64,000 bases of DNA. Source: Burkholderia sp. GTDB lineage: Bacteria; Pseudomonadota; Gammaproteobacteria; Burkholderiales; Burkholderiaceae. The stretch lies in contig JASLEG010000087.1 of NCBI GenBank assembly GCA_030151225.1, positions 1 through 64,000 on the forward strand. Direction: 5' to 3'. This document shows positions 1 to 7,286 of this stretch, piece after piece; the stretch's first letter is position 1; each line of letters starts with the position of its first letter. The position numbers were made by a program, and so were the translations under genes. The notes below the pieces were generated by a model. It was not told where the DNA came from, made no database searches, and saw only the letters and a program-made list of their open reading frames with translations.

Positions 1-1
1 C

Positions 2-229
2 TATTCTTCTTCGGGCGGCTCGCTCCCTCGGACCGACGAGCGGGCGAAAGCCGATTTCATTCGCCAGCACGTGGGGCACGGCTGGACGGAAAGCGACGCG
101 ACAGCGCGTTACGAGTTGTGGGTCGCGCGAACCATCGACACTAACCCCGATCTCGACGACCACTCGCACCTCGAGCTCGCCGACAGAGCCATCACCAGCG
201 CCCGCAACTCATCACGAGCGCAGGACTAG
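2..229 (+). CDS. 3' end of an unrecognised protein (75 aa visible)
   Basis: An open frame enters from the left edge and ends at TAG 227-229. The visible 75 residues are hydrophilic and rich in Asp, Glu, Arg and Ala (for example HGWTESDATARYELW and LDDHSHLELADRAI), which is typical of a real soluble protein and fits the GC-rich codon use of the neighbours. No start or domain can be seen because the gene is cut by the window edge. I do not recognise a family. The next candidate gene begins about 45 bases downstream on the same strand. Confidence 0.45.
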   Translation, partial: YSSSGGSLPRTDERAKADFIRQHVGHGWTESDATARYELWVARTIDTNPDLDDHSHLELADRAITSARNSSRAQD

Positions 230-273
230 GGAAATTACTTCAACTGATAAAGCTCACACCTCACGAAATTCTG

Positions 274-540
274 ATGTATCTCGGCATCAACGTTCCGCAA
301 GACGGCCTTGATATCCTCCCGCACGATCTGTATCTGCATGCAACGTTGCTCCGTCTTCTGGGGCGGCAGATGCGCGTCGACGCTATTCCTGGGACTGAGT
401 TGGCTGAATTCCTTGTCGGCCTGCATGGCGTCCAATTTGGACCAGGCGCTGTTGTTCCAGAACCTACCGCTGAGAGTACAGAAAAGCTACGCGCGACCCT
501 GCGTGTGACACAGAGATCGTTCGGTATTGCCGTCGAGTAA
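274..540 (+). CDS. hypothetical protein, 88 aa
   Basis: An open frame with ATG at 274 encodes a Leu-rich, soluble-looking 88-aa protein (DILPHDLYLHATLLRLLGRQMRV, then an acidic tail). No clear Shine-Dalgarno sequence precedes ATG 274. The frame is open upstream to the end of the previous gene (reading LIKLTPHEIL), so a non-ATG start near 244 with the AGGACTAGGG stretch as ribosome site is possible. Antisense frames of 66 and 112 codons cover the same bases; I prefer the plus strand because it matches the neighbours and has a more ordinary composition. No family recognised. Confidence 0.4.
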   Translation: MYLGINVPQDGLDILPHDLYLHATLLRLLGRQMRVDAIPGTELAEFLVGLHGVQFGPGAVVPEPTAESTEKLRATLRVTQRSFGIAVE

Positions 541-613
541 CGGAACGGAAAACGCTGGCCTGGCCGGCACCGGGGAAAATTCGCCGGCGTGACCGGCATT
601 GGAAAGCAAGGTA

Positions 614-727
614 ATGGTCAGCGCCCGTTCGGCCGAAGTGACGGCAAGGAACCCGCAAAGGCGGCTGGTGCATAGGCCCCTTGAGGAAATCGAGGAAGCC
701 ATGCGTCATTACGGATGGCTTAGCTGA
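614..727 (+). CDS. small hypothetical protein, 37 aa
   Basis: A 37-codon frame (ATG 614, TGA 725-727) sits in the gap between two larger frames, 26 bases before the next start. It ends in a plausible amphipathic segment (RPLEEIEEAMRHYGWLS). A weak purine stretch (GCAAGG) lies just upstream. It is too short to judge by composition, so it is offered as a possible small gene only. Confidence 0.3.
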   Translation: MVSARSAEVTARNPQRRLVHRPLEEIEEAMRHYGWLS

Positions 728-753
728 CACTGGAAAACATTTGGAGAAGAAGC

Positions 754-993
754 ATGGTATCTGTCGAATACGAAGTCGCGTGTCAAACCATCGGCCAGCT
801 CATTGCGCATCAAGTGGCGTTGATCGCGTCCGAGGAAATGAAATCCGAGCCCGACCATGAACGCCTGCAAACGGCCCTCGCGGCTCGGATGCAGCTCGTG
901 GCGACCCGTGAAGCCCTTGAGCCCTCCGATGACCAAGCAATTTCTAGCGCGATCTTGCATTACGGTCCGATCGCAAAGCGCCTCATTGGCTGA
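754..993 (+). CDS. small EYEVACQT-family protein (79 aa), paralogue of the gene before the zeta toxin
   Basis: ATG 754 follows a good ribosome site (GGAGAAGA at 743-750). The 79-aa product is soluble and predicted mostly helical. It is clearly related to the 85-aa product of 49487-49744: both share EYEVACQT(I/L)GQLIAHQVA, then EEM, and a matching C-terminal half (ATREALEPSDDQAISSAILHYGP against AVRDALLPDDARGIADVLATYGP). The second copy sits directly upstream of a zeta-toxin-domain gene; this copy is in the leading region. Function is unknown. An antitoxin or immunity-like role is conceivable from context but is not shown by sequence. Confidence 0.7.
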   Translation: MVSVEYEVACQTIGQLIAHQVALIASEEMKSEPDHERLQTALAARMQLVATREALEPSDDQAISSAILHYGPIAKRLIG

Positions 994-1011
994 CGCGCGG
1001 ACAATAAATGC

Positions 1012-1184
1012 GTTGACAACCTGTGGAGCGTCGACGACGAAATCGCGGCGGACATGACGACGCTTTTTTTCAGCTCATCGCGCGCGCTGCGAGTTATCCG
1101 GACACGCTCGGCTATGGGGAACAGTTCGAGGCGAGCGTCCGGGAATGGCGGCCAGAGCTTGTTGCAGCCGAGAAGCGGGCGTAG
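1012..1184 (+). pseudogene. possible frameshifted small gene at a T7 run
   Basis: Two reading frames look protein-like and meet at a run of seven T (1064-1070). Upstream, the frame reads DNLWSVDDEIAADMTTLF; downstream, in the next frame, it reads FQLIARAASYPDTLGYGEQF and ends EWRPELVAAEKRA at TAG 1182-1184. One extra T would join them. This suggests a gene broken by slippage at a homopolymer, a sequencing error, or true transcriptional slippage. A GTG-started alternative (1023) covers only the second half. No family recognised. Confidence 0.28.
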
Positions 1185-1284
1185 CGACATCAGTGTGGTG
1201 CGCCAGGTCGTGGAATCTATAAAATGATTGGTTCGCGAATGCGACACCGAGCCGGCCGGCAGCCGGACCACACTGAGAGGCCAC

Positions 1285-1524
1285 ATGAGCAATCCCGTCG
1301 TTTTGATCTCCTTCCACCTTTCGGGCAGCGCCGAGACCGTGGAGGTCTTGCACCCCGCCGGTTTGCAGCTGCCTGCCGCTGGCGAACAAGTCAGCCTCCA
1401 GTTTGCTGGTGCCAGTCTGAAACCCTACAACGTGTTCGGAGTGCGGTTGTTCCAATATGGGACGACAAACGGTGGTAGTCCTGAACTCAAACGCATCACC
1501 ATTCGCGTGAACAGCACCCTCTAA
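1285..1524 (+). CDS. hypothetical protein, 79 aa, beta-rich
   Basis: The frame is open from 1228, but ATG 1285 is the better start because CTGAGAGG lies 7 bases upstream and the product then begins cleanly MSNPVVLISFHLSG. The 79-aa protein alternates hydrophobic and polar residues (VEVLHPAG, VSLQFAGASLKPYNVFGVRLFQYGT, ITIRVNSTL), which suggests a small beta-sheet domain. No signal peptide, membrane segment or cysteine is present. It has no close neighbours on its strand. I do not recognise the family. Confidence 0.5.
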   Translation: MSNPVVLISFHLSGSAETVEVLHPAGLQLPAAGEQVSLQFAGASLKPYNVFGVRLFQYGTTNGGSPELKRITIRVNSTL

Positions 1525-1596
1525 ACCACGGTCGGCCGCACAACGAGACGCCACCGGTTGAGCGGCCGTCTGACCCTAAAGCTGCGTTAATTGTGT

Positions 1597-1994
1597 TTAT
1601 GTAAAATACGTTGCGCATGCAACCAACGGTGCGTGCCTCAGCTCGTCGACACGCGGACGTTCCCATCGCGCCACGTTCACGAGCAGCACGTCGCTGCCCA
1701 GCGGCGTATCGAGCGTGACGTAACGGTTCATCTGCGTGAGCGTGGCGGAGTTGCCCGCGACCTGGTTGATCGAGTCGGCGATCGCGGCGGGTGGGCGCTG
1801 CAGCGGGGAGAAGTCGGTCTGCGCGAGCTGGTTGGCACGCTGCAGCGTGTCGATCTTGCCGGTCAACAGGCGAGCGGGCCGACCTGGCTGCCGATGCCGG
1901 AAGGAAGCGAGCTCGCCAAGCCGCCGAGTCCGGTGCGCGAGCCCAGCGTACCGGCGAAGCTGGCCGAGCCGCCGCCGAGTGGCGACAAACTCAT
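1597..1994 (-). pseudogene. remnant of a VgrG-like (type VI secretion spike) N-terminus, frameshifted and truncated
   Basis: On the minus strand an ATG at 1994 with a strong ribosome site (GAGGAAAAG) opens a Gly/Ser-rich N-terminus (MSLSPLGGGSASFAGTLGS). After about 43 residues the frame hits TGA, but the next frame continues protein-like sequence: LTGKIDTLQRANQLAQTDFS and MNRYVTLDTPLGSDVLLVNV. The phrase TLDTPLGSDVLL is typical, as I recall, of the first strand of VgrG proteins. The similarity ends after RWERP, where unrelated sequence follows. A one-base frameshift plus loss of everything downstream marks it as dead. The VgrG assignment rests on this short motif. Confidence 0.45.
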
Positions 1995-2096
1995 TTTTCT
2001 TTTCCTCATCTCAGTTTTTGGCCGGCGGACTCTTGTCGGTCGCGGCTGTCGGATTCTAGCTGATCGGCCTTTTGCGGCGCGTGACATGGGTGCGTT

Positions 2097-2187
2097 TCCC
2101 TGCGCTGCGCTTCGGGCCGGGCTTTCGCGCTACGCGTCGAGCCTCGCGATGCGAGTCTCGCCCCCTTCGGGCTTCAATCCCTAACGC
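2097..2187 (+). repeat. 91-bp dispersed repeat, copy 1
   Basis: This GC-rich noncoding stretch matches 9531-9620 over its whole length at roughly 90 percent identity by eye. Both begin TCCCTGCGCT and end at CCCT(A/G)ACGC. It contains a small hairpin CTCGC-GAT-GCGAG; in the other copy the stem is kept while the loop reads TTC. Both copies lie upstream of leading-region genes. Between 1995 and 2283 I see no convincing gene; long frames on both strands there are low-complexity Arg/Ala/Pro shadows. Confidence 0.75.
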
Positions 2188-2283
2188 AAAACCCTATACC
2201 CCCTATACAGCCGGGGCTGCGCCCCGATTGGGCGCTCGCCGCGCGGCGTGCGCGCTTCGCCCCACCTCTCGCCCTCCGCCAAT

Positions 2284-2425
2284 CCCCGTGTGTCCGTCGC
2301 CCAAATCGCGACCGTAGCACTCCAGCACGCCAGGAAAAGGGTCCGCTTCGCCGGCCGCTATGCGGCCGCCCTTGTCCTGTCGCGCTTCCGTGCTCCGTGT
2401 GTCGCAGGGCGACGAACTCACGGGG
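2284..2425. promoter_or_regulatory. long imperfect stem-loop A upstream of the DUF932 gene (possible single-strand promoter)
   Basis: A series of nested complementary segments forms one extended stem: CCCCGTG 2284-2290 with CACGGGG 2419-2425; GTCGCCC 2296-2302 with GGGCGAC 2407-2413; GCGAC 2308-2312 with GTCGC 2401-2405; GCACG 2325-2329 with CGTGC 2389-2393; CAGGAAAAGGG 2331-2341 with CCCTTGTCCTG 2369-2379 (one mismatch); and a tip GGCCGC-TAT-GCGGCC at 2353-2367. The element ends 116 bases before the DUF932 start. Its size and position in the predicted leading region resemble Frpo/ssi elements that act as promoters on single-stranded DNA; that role is inferred. Confidence 0.55.
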
Positions 2426-2541
2426 ACCGGCGGCAGCAGGAACGCCGCGGTCGGGACGAAACGGCACAACCCCTACGCGGGGCGCCAAATCTTCGGTCCC
2501 GGTCAGCTCGAAACCCACCTCTTTTCACTACGGAGATTGCC

Positions 2542-3366
2542 ATGCTTGCTTCGCGATTCAGCCGCCACCATCACCTCGTCCGTTCGGACGCTCCCCTCTC
2601 CGATGATCAGATTCGCCGCGCTGCGCCGTCGATCTTCGCCGAGGAAAAGCACACGTCCCGCTCCGATCGCTACACCTATATCCCGACGATCGAAATCCTG
2701 TCGAAGCTCCGGCAGGAAGGATTCGAGCCGTTCATGGCCGCCCAGACGCGCGTTCGCGATGCCGGCAAGCACGAACACGCAAAGCACATGCTTCGCCTAC
2801 GACACGCCTCGCAACATGCGAAATCCGACACCCCGGAGATCATCCTCCTGAACTCGCACGACGGCTCGAGCAGCTATCAGATGCTCGGTGGGTTCTTCCG
2901 TTTCGTCTGTGCCAACGGCCTCGTCATCGGCGACAAGACGAGCGAGGTCCGCGTGCGTCATCAGGGCAACGTGGTGGACGACATTGTCGCCGGCGCGTAC
3001 GACGTGCTCGACGGCTTCGACCTGATCCGCGAGGTCAAGGATGGCATGAGCAACATCCAGCTCGATCGCGAGGAACAGCACGCACTCGCTGACGCCGCGC
3101 TGGCTTACCGCTACGACACCAAGGTCGCGCCTGCACCGATCACCGCGGACCAAGTGCTTCGGCCGCGCCGAGCCGCTGACACAGGGAACGACTTGTGGAC
3201 CACGTTCAATCGGGTGCAGGAATCGCTTATTCGAGGCGGTATCACCGGGCGCAATGCGTCCGGGCGCCGCACGCGCACGCGTGAGGTGACCGGCATCGAC
3301 CAAGACGTGAAGCTGAATCGCGCGCTCTTTGTCCTTGCTGATGCCCTCCGCGCCCGCAAGAGCTAA
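2542..3366 (+). CDS. DUF932 family protein
   Basis: ATG 2542 is preceded by CGGAGA and starts MLASRFSRHHHLVRSDAPLS; the longer upstream frame (from 2248) is Arg-rich noise. The 274-aa product has the features I associate with DUF932 phage/plasmid-like proteins: a YTYIPTIEIL segment near residue 50, a central RLRHAS then a conserved block EIILLNSHDGSSSYQMLGGF followed by FRFVCANGLVIGD (about residues 105-140), and a helical C-terminal half with DLWTTFNRVQE. DUF932 proteins are common in conjugative and phage leading regions, but their biochemical role is unsettled. No signal peptide. It begins the first gene group of the leading region, downstream of stem-loop A, and is followed 74 bases later by the LPD29 gene. 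Confidence 0.8.
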   Translation: MLASRFSRHHHLVRSDAPLSDDQIRRAAPSIFAEEKHTSRSDRYTYIPTIEILSKLRQEGFEPFMAAQTRVRDAGKHEHAKHMLRLRHASQHAKSDTPEIILLNSHDGSSSYQMLGGFFRFVCANGLVIGDKTSEVRVRHQGNVVDDIVAGAYDVLDGFDLIREVKDGMSNIQLDREEQHALADAALAYRYDTKVAPAPITADQVLRPRRAADTGNDLWTTFNRVQESLIRGGITGRNASGRRTRTREVTGIDQDVKLNRALFVLADALRARKS

Positions 3367-3440
3367 CCGTGTGCGCCGGCGAACGCCGCCGGCGCCGCCA
3401 CCCCATCCGTCGCACCCGCACACTGCTCAGGAGACTGGCC

Positions 3441-4097
3441 ATGTTGAATCGCACTTCCCACGTTAGCGCCGCCCGCATCGAGAAGGAATCCACGTCGAGC
3501 GCCGTTCAAACCAACCTCGCCCTCGTCACCGTCATGACGCTGATCGACACCGCCCAGCTGGTGCAGAAGATCCTGCGCGAGGCGTTTCCCGCCTCGGTGT
3601 TCGCCGTCGCGGCCCACACGAGCGGCGGATCGACCCTGCTCGATGTCAGTTGGACCGATGGCCCGCGCGAGGACCAGGTCGCGCGCTTCGTCCATCCGCT
3701 GCAGGCGAGGCGCACCGCCACGAACGGGCGCGTGGCGCTCGTCGAGCACTTCACGTTGACGCCCAAGGGGAGCCAGACGGTGCAGCTGGCGGCGGACCGG
3801 ATCTCTATCTCCCGGCAACACAGCGACGCGGCGGTCCAGGCTGCGCTGGACACGTTCGAGGAGCGGTACCGCGAGCGCCTCGCGCCGGATCACCGAACGC
3901 TCCTGACGGTTGCTGCTTACCGAGCGGGCGAGCTGAGCGGGATCGAGCTCGAGGGGATCCACCGCATGGGCGCGACCCGGATCGGTGCATGCATTCAATG
4001 CGACGTCGACACGCTGCTGGCCGACTCGACTGACGTCGTCGGCTTTCCGCGATCGCCAACGGCAGCCGGCCTGTTCGTGCGGCGCGATGTCCACTGA
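3441..4097 (+). CDS. LPD29-type (large polyvalent protein associated) domain protein
   Basis: ATG 3441 has CAGGAGA 9 bases upstream and is a better start than the in-frame GTG/ATG at 3369. The 218-aa protein carries DTAQLVQKILREAFPASVFA followed by LDVSWTDGP (residues about 35-75), the pattern I recall for LPD29, a small domain found in plasmid and phage polyvalent proteins. The middle reads VEHFTLTPKGSQTVQLAAD with a Ser-rich turn; two Cys-containing segments (IGACIQCDVDTLL) lie near the C-terminus. It is cytoplasmic, with no signal or membrane segment. It is probably co-transcribed with the DUF932 gene and the next small gene. Precise function unknown. Confidence 0.65.
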   Translation: MLNRTSHVSAARIEKESTSSAVQTNLALVTVMTLIDTAQLVQKILREAFPASVFAVAAHTSGGSTLLDVSWTDGPREDQVARFVHPLQARRTATNGRVALVEHFTLTPKGSQTVQLAADRISISRQHSDAAVQAALDTFEERYRERLAPDHRTLLTVAAYRAGELSGIELEGIHRMGATRIGACIQCDVDTLLADSTDVVGFPRSPTAAGLFVRRDVH

Positions 4098-4157
4098 TGC
4101 GGCATGGGGCAGCTGCAGGATGCACTGCCCCGCGTCCATACCGCACGGAGCGGCACT

Positions 4158-4616
4158 ATGCACCAGCGTTATTTGAATCTGCCCAACTTTCGTACCGCTC
4201 GAGATTATCGCTACCAGGAACACGTTCGACGCGGCGCAGAGGTCGCCGCAGCGCATGGCCTGGCGTCGGACTACGTCGAAAGCGCATGGCAACGAAGGAC
4301 TGATGACTGGTACGGCATCCATCTTGTCGCCTACATTCCGCGCGACGCGAATGCGGGGCTGTTTGGGATCTCGCGCAGATACGATGGAGTCTATGCGAGC
4401 GTCACATGCTCCACGCCGGAACAGGCGAGCGCCGCGCTGGTGGCCACCACTCGAGATGCGTTCGAGATGGCCGGAGACCAACTGGTGGTCCAGCCAGCCG
4501 ACATCGCCGCAGGTTACGGCGCGGATCCAGATGCAGACGCGCTATTGCTCGACATCGACGCCGCCGAGACCACCCCGAGACGTCCGCGCCCGGGTGAGCA
4601 ACTCTCGCTAATCTAA
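4158..4616 (+). CDS. hypothetical protein, 152 aa
   Basis: The frame is open from 4104; ATG 4158 (MHQRYLNLPNFRTARDYRYQ) is preferred because a GGAGCGG purine stretch sits just upstream and the residues before it look noncoding. The soluble product has an aromatic N-terminal half (DDWYGIHLVAYIPR, LFGISRRYDGVYASVTCS) and an acidic C-terminus ending RPGEQLSLI. A short acidic tail ending in a QLSLI-like peptide resembles clamp-binding motifs, but this is only a resemblance. It follows the LPD29 gene by 60 bases and closes the first leading-region gene group. Confidence 0.6.
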   Translation: MHQRYLNLPNFRTARDYRYQEHVRRGAEVAAAHGLASDYVESAWQRRTDDWYGIHLVAYIPRDANAGLFGISRRYDGVYASVTCSTPEQASAALVATTRDAFEMAGDQLVVQPADIAAGYGADPDADALLLDIDAAETTPRRPRPGEQLSLI

Positions 4617-5119
4617 GCCAGACATCCTTTAGCGAGGCCGCCGCCCCCCCTCCCCTCGCCGTCGTCGCCGGCGGCCAGCAGTCGCAGCTGCCGCCGCGGA
4701 TCTCACGCCACCCGCCCCTCATGTTCCAGTGCCGATCGCGATCGCGCCAAGGCACCGCGCAGTGTCGCCTATGGCGACGACCGCGCGCCGGCCCGGCGCT
4801 CATGACTGAACGAAACACCGATCCCGACCCGCGCCCAACGCGGCCGCCCCGCATGTGCGGCGATCGCCGCAGATCTCACTACATGGTGCCGACTTTCGCG
4901 CGCCCGTTTCTGTCGGACCGCCCGCGGCCACGTGCGAGCAAAGCATCGCACGGCCCGGCGAGCTTCAAGCGCTTTCGCGGCATATCCTCGCGCGCTGCGC
5001 GCGCTCCGGTATTCCACGTCGCTTGCCCGCCATCTCCGTTCGCGCGCCGCTGGCCCCAGGTAGCAGGGTGCGCAAACGGCAGCGCTCTGGCTACCGCCCC
5101 CTAACTTCTGGAGCCAGAT
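4617..5119. other. 503-bp GC-rich gap with no convincing gene
   Basis: All open frames here (for example 4721-5104 plus and 4769-5017 minus) give Arg/Pro/Ala-rich, low-information products. The stretch holds several small inverted repeats such as GTCGCC-TAT-GGCGAC near 4764-4778, an overlapping GCGATCGC palindrome, and an imperfect hairpin pairing GGTAGC near 5059 with GCTACC near 5093 just before the methyltransferase start. It could hold a promoter or another structured element, but I cannot define one as clear as stem-loops A, B and C. Confidence 0.4.
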
Positions 5120-5776
5120 GTGAGCCTGCTATTTCGCGGCGACTGCCTTGTCGCCCTGCCCCAACTCGCCCGCGAATCCGTCGACTGCGTGATCACGGAT
5201 CCGCCCTACCTCGTGAATTTTCGCGATCGCTCCGGTCGCTCGATCGCGAACGATGTCACTGACGAATGGCTTGACCCCGCCTTCGCGGAAATCTATCGCG
5301 TGCTCAAGCGCGACACCGTGTGCGTCAGCTTCTACGGCTGGAACAAAGTCGATCGGTTCTTCCAGGCGTGGAAAGCGGCCGGCTTTCGTGTGTGCGGCCA
5401 CATCGTGTTCACGAAGACCTACGCGTCGAAAGCCGGCCTCGTGAAGTACCAGCACGAATCGGCCTACGTGCTCGCCAAGGGCCGCCCCGCTGCGCCGTCC
5501 GACCCGATCGGCGACGTTCAGCGGTTCGAATACAGCGGCAACCGTCATCACCCCACAGAGAAGCCGGTTTCGGCCCTGCGAACCCTCGTCAGCTCCTTTT
5601 CCAAGCCCGGCGACACGATTCTGGATCCATTCGCCGGGTCCGGCTCGACGTGCGTGGCCGCACGCGAGCTCGGCCGCCGTTACATCGGGATCGAGCTTGA
5701 CGAGACCTATTTCGCTGCGGCGAAGTCGCGCCTGTCGGCGCCGATCAACACCGCGCCGCTGGCACTGGCCGCCTGA
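5120..5776 (+). CDS. DNA methyltransferase, DPPY (N4/N6) type
   Basis: The product (218 aa) starts at GTG 5120 after CTGGAG. It has motif IV ITDPPY at residues 25-30 near the N-terminus and the SAM-binding motif I LDPFAGSG at about 168-175 near the C-terminus, followed by GRRYIGIELDETYFAAA. This order (catalytic motif first, SAM motif last) is that of beta-class amino-methyltransferases, which methylate adenine N6 or cytosine N4. The HHPTEKPV segment before motif I is also typical. No restriction partner lies nearby, so it is an orphan. In a leading region such an enzyme could protect incoming DNA from host restriction (inference). The target sequence cannot be read from the protein. Confidence 0.88.
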   Translation: MSLLFRGDCLVALPQLARESVDCVITDPPYLVNFRDRSGRSIANDVTDEWLDPAFAEIYRVLKRDTVCVSFYGWNKVDRFFQAWKAAGFRVCGHIVFTKTYASKAGLVKYQHESAYVLAKGRPAAPSDPIGDVQRFEYSGNRHHPTEKPVSALRTLVSSFSKPGDTILDPFAGSGSTCVAARELGRRYIGIELDETYFAAAKSRLSAPINTAPLALAA

Positions 5777-5799
5777 CATCCGCTCAAGGGAACCAGATC

Positions 5800-6306
5800 A
5801 TGAATCTCACTATCTCGGCCTATGCCGGCCTCGAGCAACTGGACGACCCGCGCGTCGACGCGACCGGTGCACCGCTGGATGTCTTCTGCGTGCGCCTCGA
5901 TGCCGCGCCGCGCTTCCCCCATTACGCGGCGGATCTGGACATGCAACGCGTCTATCGGTATCGGAATGCGTTCGAGTTCAGTGCGGGAACGTATGTGATG
6001 CACGACATCTTCCGCGAGCAGCTCGCCGAGCTCGCCAACTACCCCGCAATCCCCCTCGCCGGCGCGCGTATTTGCCACACGAACGGCGCGATCGCCGAGC
6101 CCGCGGGCCCGTTCAAGGAACTGATCGATTTCTCGATCACGGCGGGCACGATCGGGCCGCGGCTCTGCGCAAAACTCGTCGACGATTTCGGCCGATTCAT
6201 GGGACGCGTGGATGCGGAGCGCGATCACCTGTTCGCGGAGCTCTACCGCAACTGGTATTTCGCGCTCTGTCTCGCCGAGAACGACGGCGCCGTGCAGCTT
6301 TCCTGA
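5800..6306 (+). CDS. hypothetical leading-region protein, 168 aa
   Basis: ATG 5800 lies 23 bases after the methyltransferase stop with AAGGGAACC upstream. The soluble 168-aa product carries FEFSAGTYVMHDIFREQLAE followed by a GPFKELIDFSITAGTIGP block and a C-terminal AELYRNWYFALCLAENDGA. I recognise this arrangement (an aromatic AG-Y segment, a REQLA helix, then GPF-ELI-F-D) as a recurring but unnamed phage/plasmid family of 150-170 residues. No catalytic motif or membrane segment is seen. Spacing suggests co-transcription with the methyltransferase. Confidence 0.65.
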   Translation: MNLTISAYAGLEQLDDPRVDATGAPLDVFCVRLDAAPRFPHYAADLDMQRVYRYRNAFEFSAGTYVMHDIFREQLAELANYPAIPLAGARICHTNGAIAEPAGPFKELIDFSITAGTIGPRLCAKLVDDFGRFMGRVDAERDHLFAELYRNWYFALCLAENDGAVQLS

Positions 6307-6357
6307 TCACACAATACCGGCCGCCGCTGGCGGCCGGTTAACCTCACCGAGAAACAC

Positions 6358-6528
6358 ATGAACCGTTTCTACATCAAGCATTTACTCTGCGCGATCGTGG
6401 ACGCGCATTTCAGCAGCCGCCTGGCCGCAACTTCGGATGACGTGGCGGTAACGATGACGATCGGCGAATTGCTGCATGCGCTGCGCGAGGCTTTCGAACT
6501 TGGCCAAGACGTGCGGAAGGGCAAATGA
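6358..6528 (+). CDS. small hypothetical protein, 56 aa
   Basis: ATG 6358 starts MNRFYIKHLLCAIVDAHFSS and the frame stops at TGA 6526-6528, overlapping the next gene in an ATGATGA arrangement, which argues for translational coupling. A CACCGAGAAA purine stretch precedes the start. The 56-aa product is soluble with a helical C-terminus (TIGELLHALREAFELGQDV). A short GC-rich inverted repeat (GGCCGCC-GCT-GGCGGCC) lies at about 6320-6336 between the previous gene and this one. No family recognised. Confidence 0.55.
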   Translation: MNRFYIKHLLCAIVDAHFSSRLAATSDDVAVTMTIGELLHALREAFELGQDVRKGK

Positions 6529-6713
6529 TGGACACGGCCCAGCTCGACGCGCTCGTGGCTGAAATCGCCCTTGAGCACTTCGGTATCCCGACGCTCGAAA
6601 CACGGAAGTCCGACAGCCTCGATTTCTACAATGTCTCGGTTTGGTCGGTACGCGATGCACTGGCCGCGGCGTTCCACGCCGGCCAGCGCGCCGGCGGCAA
6701 GCCGCCGCGCTAA
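6525..6713 (+). CDS. DUF6900-like small protein, 62 aa
   Basis: The gene begins at ATG 6525 (or the adjacent in-frame ATG 6528) inside the stop of the previous gene. The product reads LVAEIALEHFGIPTLETRKS, DSLDFYNVSVWSVRDALAAAF and HAGQRAG, which matches my memory of DUF6900, a small domain in which a THIPTLETR-like segment is followed by LDF(H/Y)-V-VW-(L/V)-AL-AAY. It is soluble and of unknown function. It is the last gene before the long GC-rich gap 6714-7286, whose left part (6714-7076) contains no convincing gene. Confidence 0.65.
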   Translation: MMDTAQLDALVAEIALEHFGIPTLETRKSDSLDFYNVSVWSVRDALAAAFHAGQRAGGKPPR

Positions 6714-7076
6714 CGTCCGATCCGGCCGGGGCGCTCCGATGTTCGTCCGTTGCGTGGCCGACGCCAGCCCCCGGTCGGTCAATCAGCCGGCCCGCTTCGG
6801 CGGCCCGGTGAGTACGTAAGGATCCAGCCGTGCCGCCCGGCCGTACCCTGCGCGCCAGGCGTTGCCCGGCACGCAAGGCACTCCAGGCGGCCCGGTGTCC
6901 ACTGAAACTCGCTCCTGGGGCCTGGCCGCTCGCGCGGCCCGCCCCGGCGCTTGCCGTCCCCTCCAGCCGCGCGGTATCCCGCGCGGATAGGGCTTCGGGC
7001 CGTTCACGGCCCGAGCCGTCGAGCGCCGGTATCGGAAACACGTCACTGCGTTCCATTTCCTCCCGCGTGCGGTGGT

Positions 7077-7261
7077 GCTGCCGTCCGGGCGCCTCATCCC
7101 CGACGCATAGCGCGGCGTGCGGCTGCCGCAAGGGTTCGCTTCGCCGCGGTCGGCGCCCGGTCGTCGTGCCCCTTCGGGTCGCGACGCTGCGGCCTTGCCC
7201 ACGCCCCTGCGTCGCCTTACCGCTCGCGCTCTTTATGCGTCGAGGCGCCCCGAGCGGCAGC
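7077..7261. promoter_or_regulatory. long imperfect stem-loop B upstream of the ParB-like gene (possible single-strand promoter)
   Basis: Nested pairs build one extended structure: GCTGCCG 7077-7083 with CGGCAGC 7255-7261; GGGCGCCT 7087-7094 with AGGCGCCC 7243-7250; CGACGCATA 7101-7109 with TATGCGTCG 7234-7242; GGCGTG 7114-7119 with CACGCC 7200-7205; GCAAGG 7128-7133 with CCTTGC 7193-7198. The left arm has an unpaired CATCCC between the second and third pairs while the right arm has none, giving an asymmetric bulge. Element C has the same bulge and shares CGACGCATAGCGC. The structure ends 16 bases before the strong AAGGAGGAT ribosome site of the next gene. Confidence 0.6.
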
Positions 7262-7286
7262 AATGAACCACCACCAAGGAGGATGT

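Noticed and set aside
235..435. 66-codon minus-strand frame as an alternative to 274-540
   Set aside because: Plausible but without ribosome site and against the local strand bias; the plus frame was kept at low confidence.
1591..2184. 197-codon plus-strand frame
   Set aside because: It is antisense to the VgrG-like remnant, which has a ribosome site and recognisable sequence; the plus product is low-information Arg/Val-rich.
2248..2541. Upstream extension of the DUF932 gene to ATG 2248
   Set aside because: The extra residues are Arg/Ala-rich noise and would run through stem-loop A; ATG 2542 has a ribosome site.
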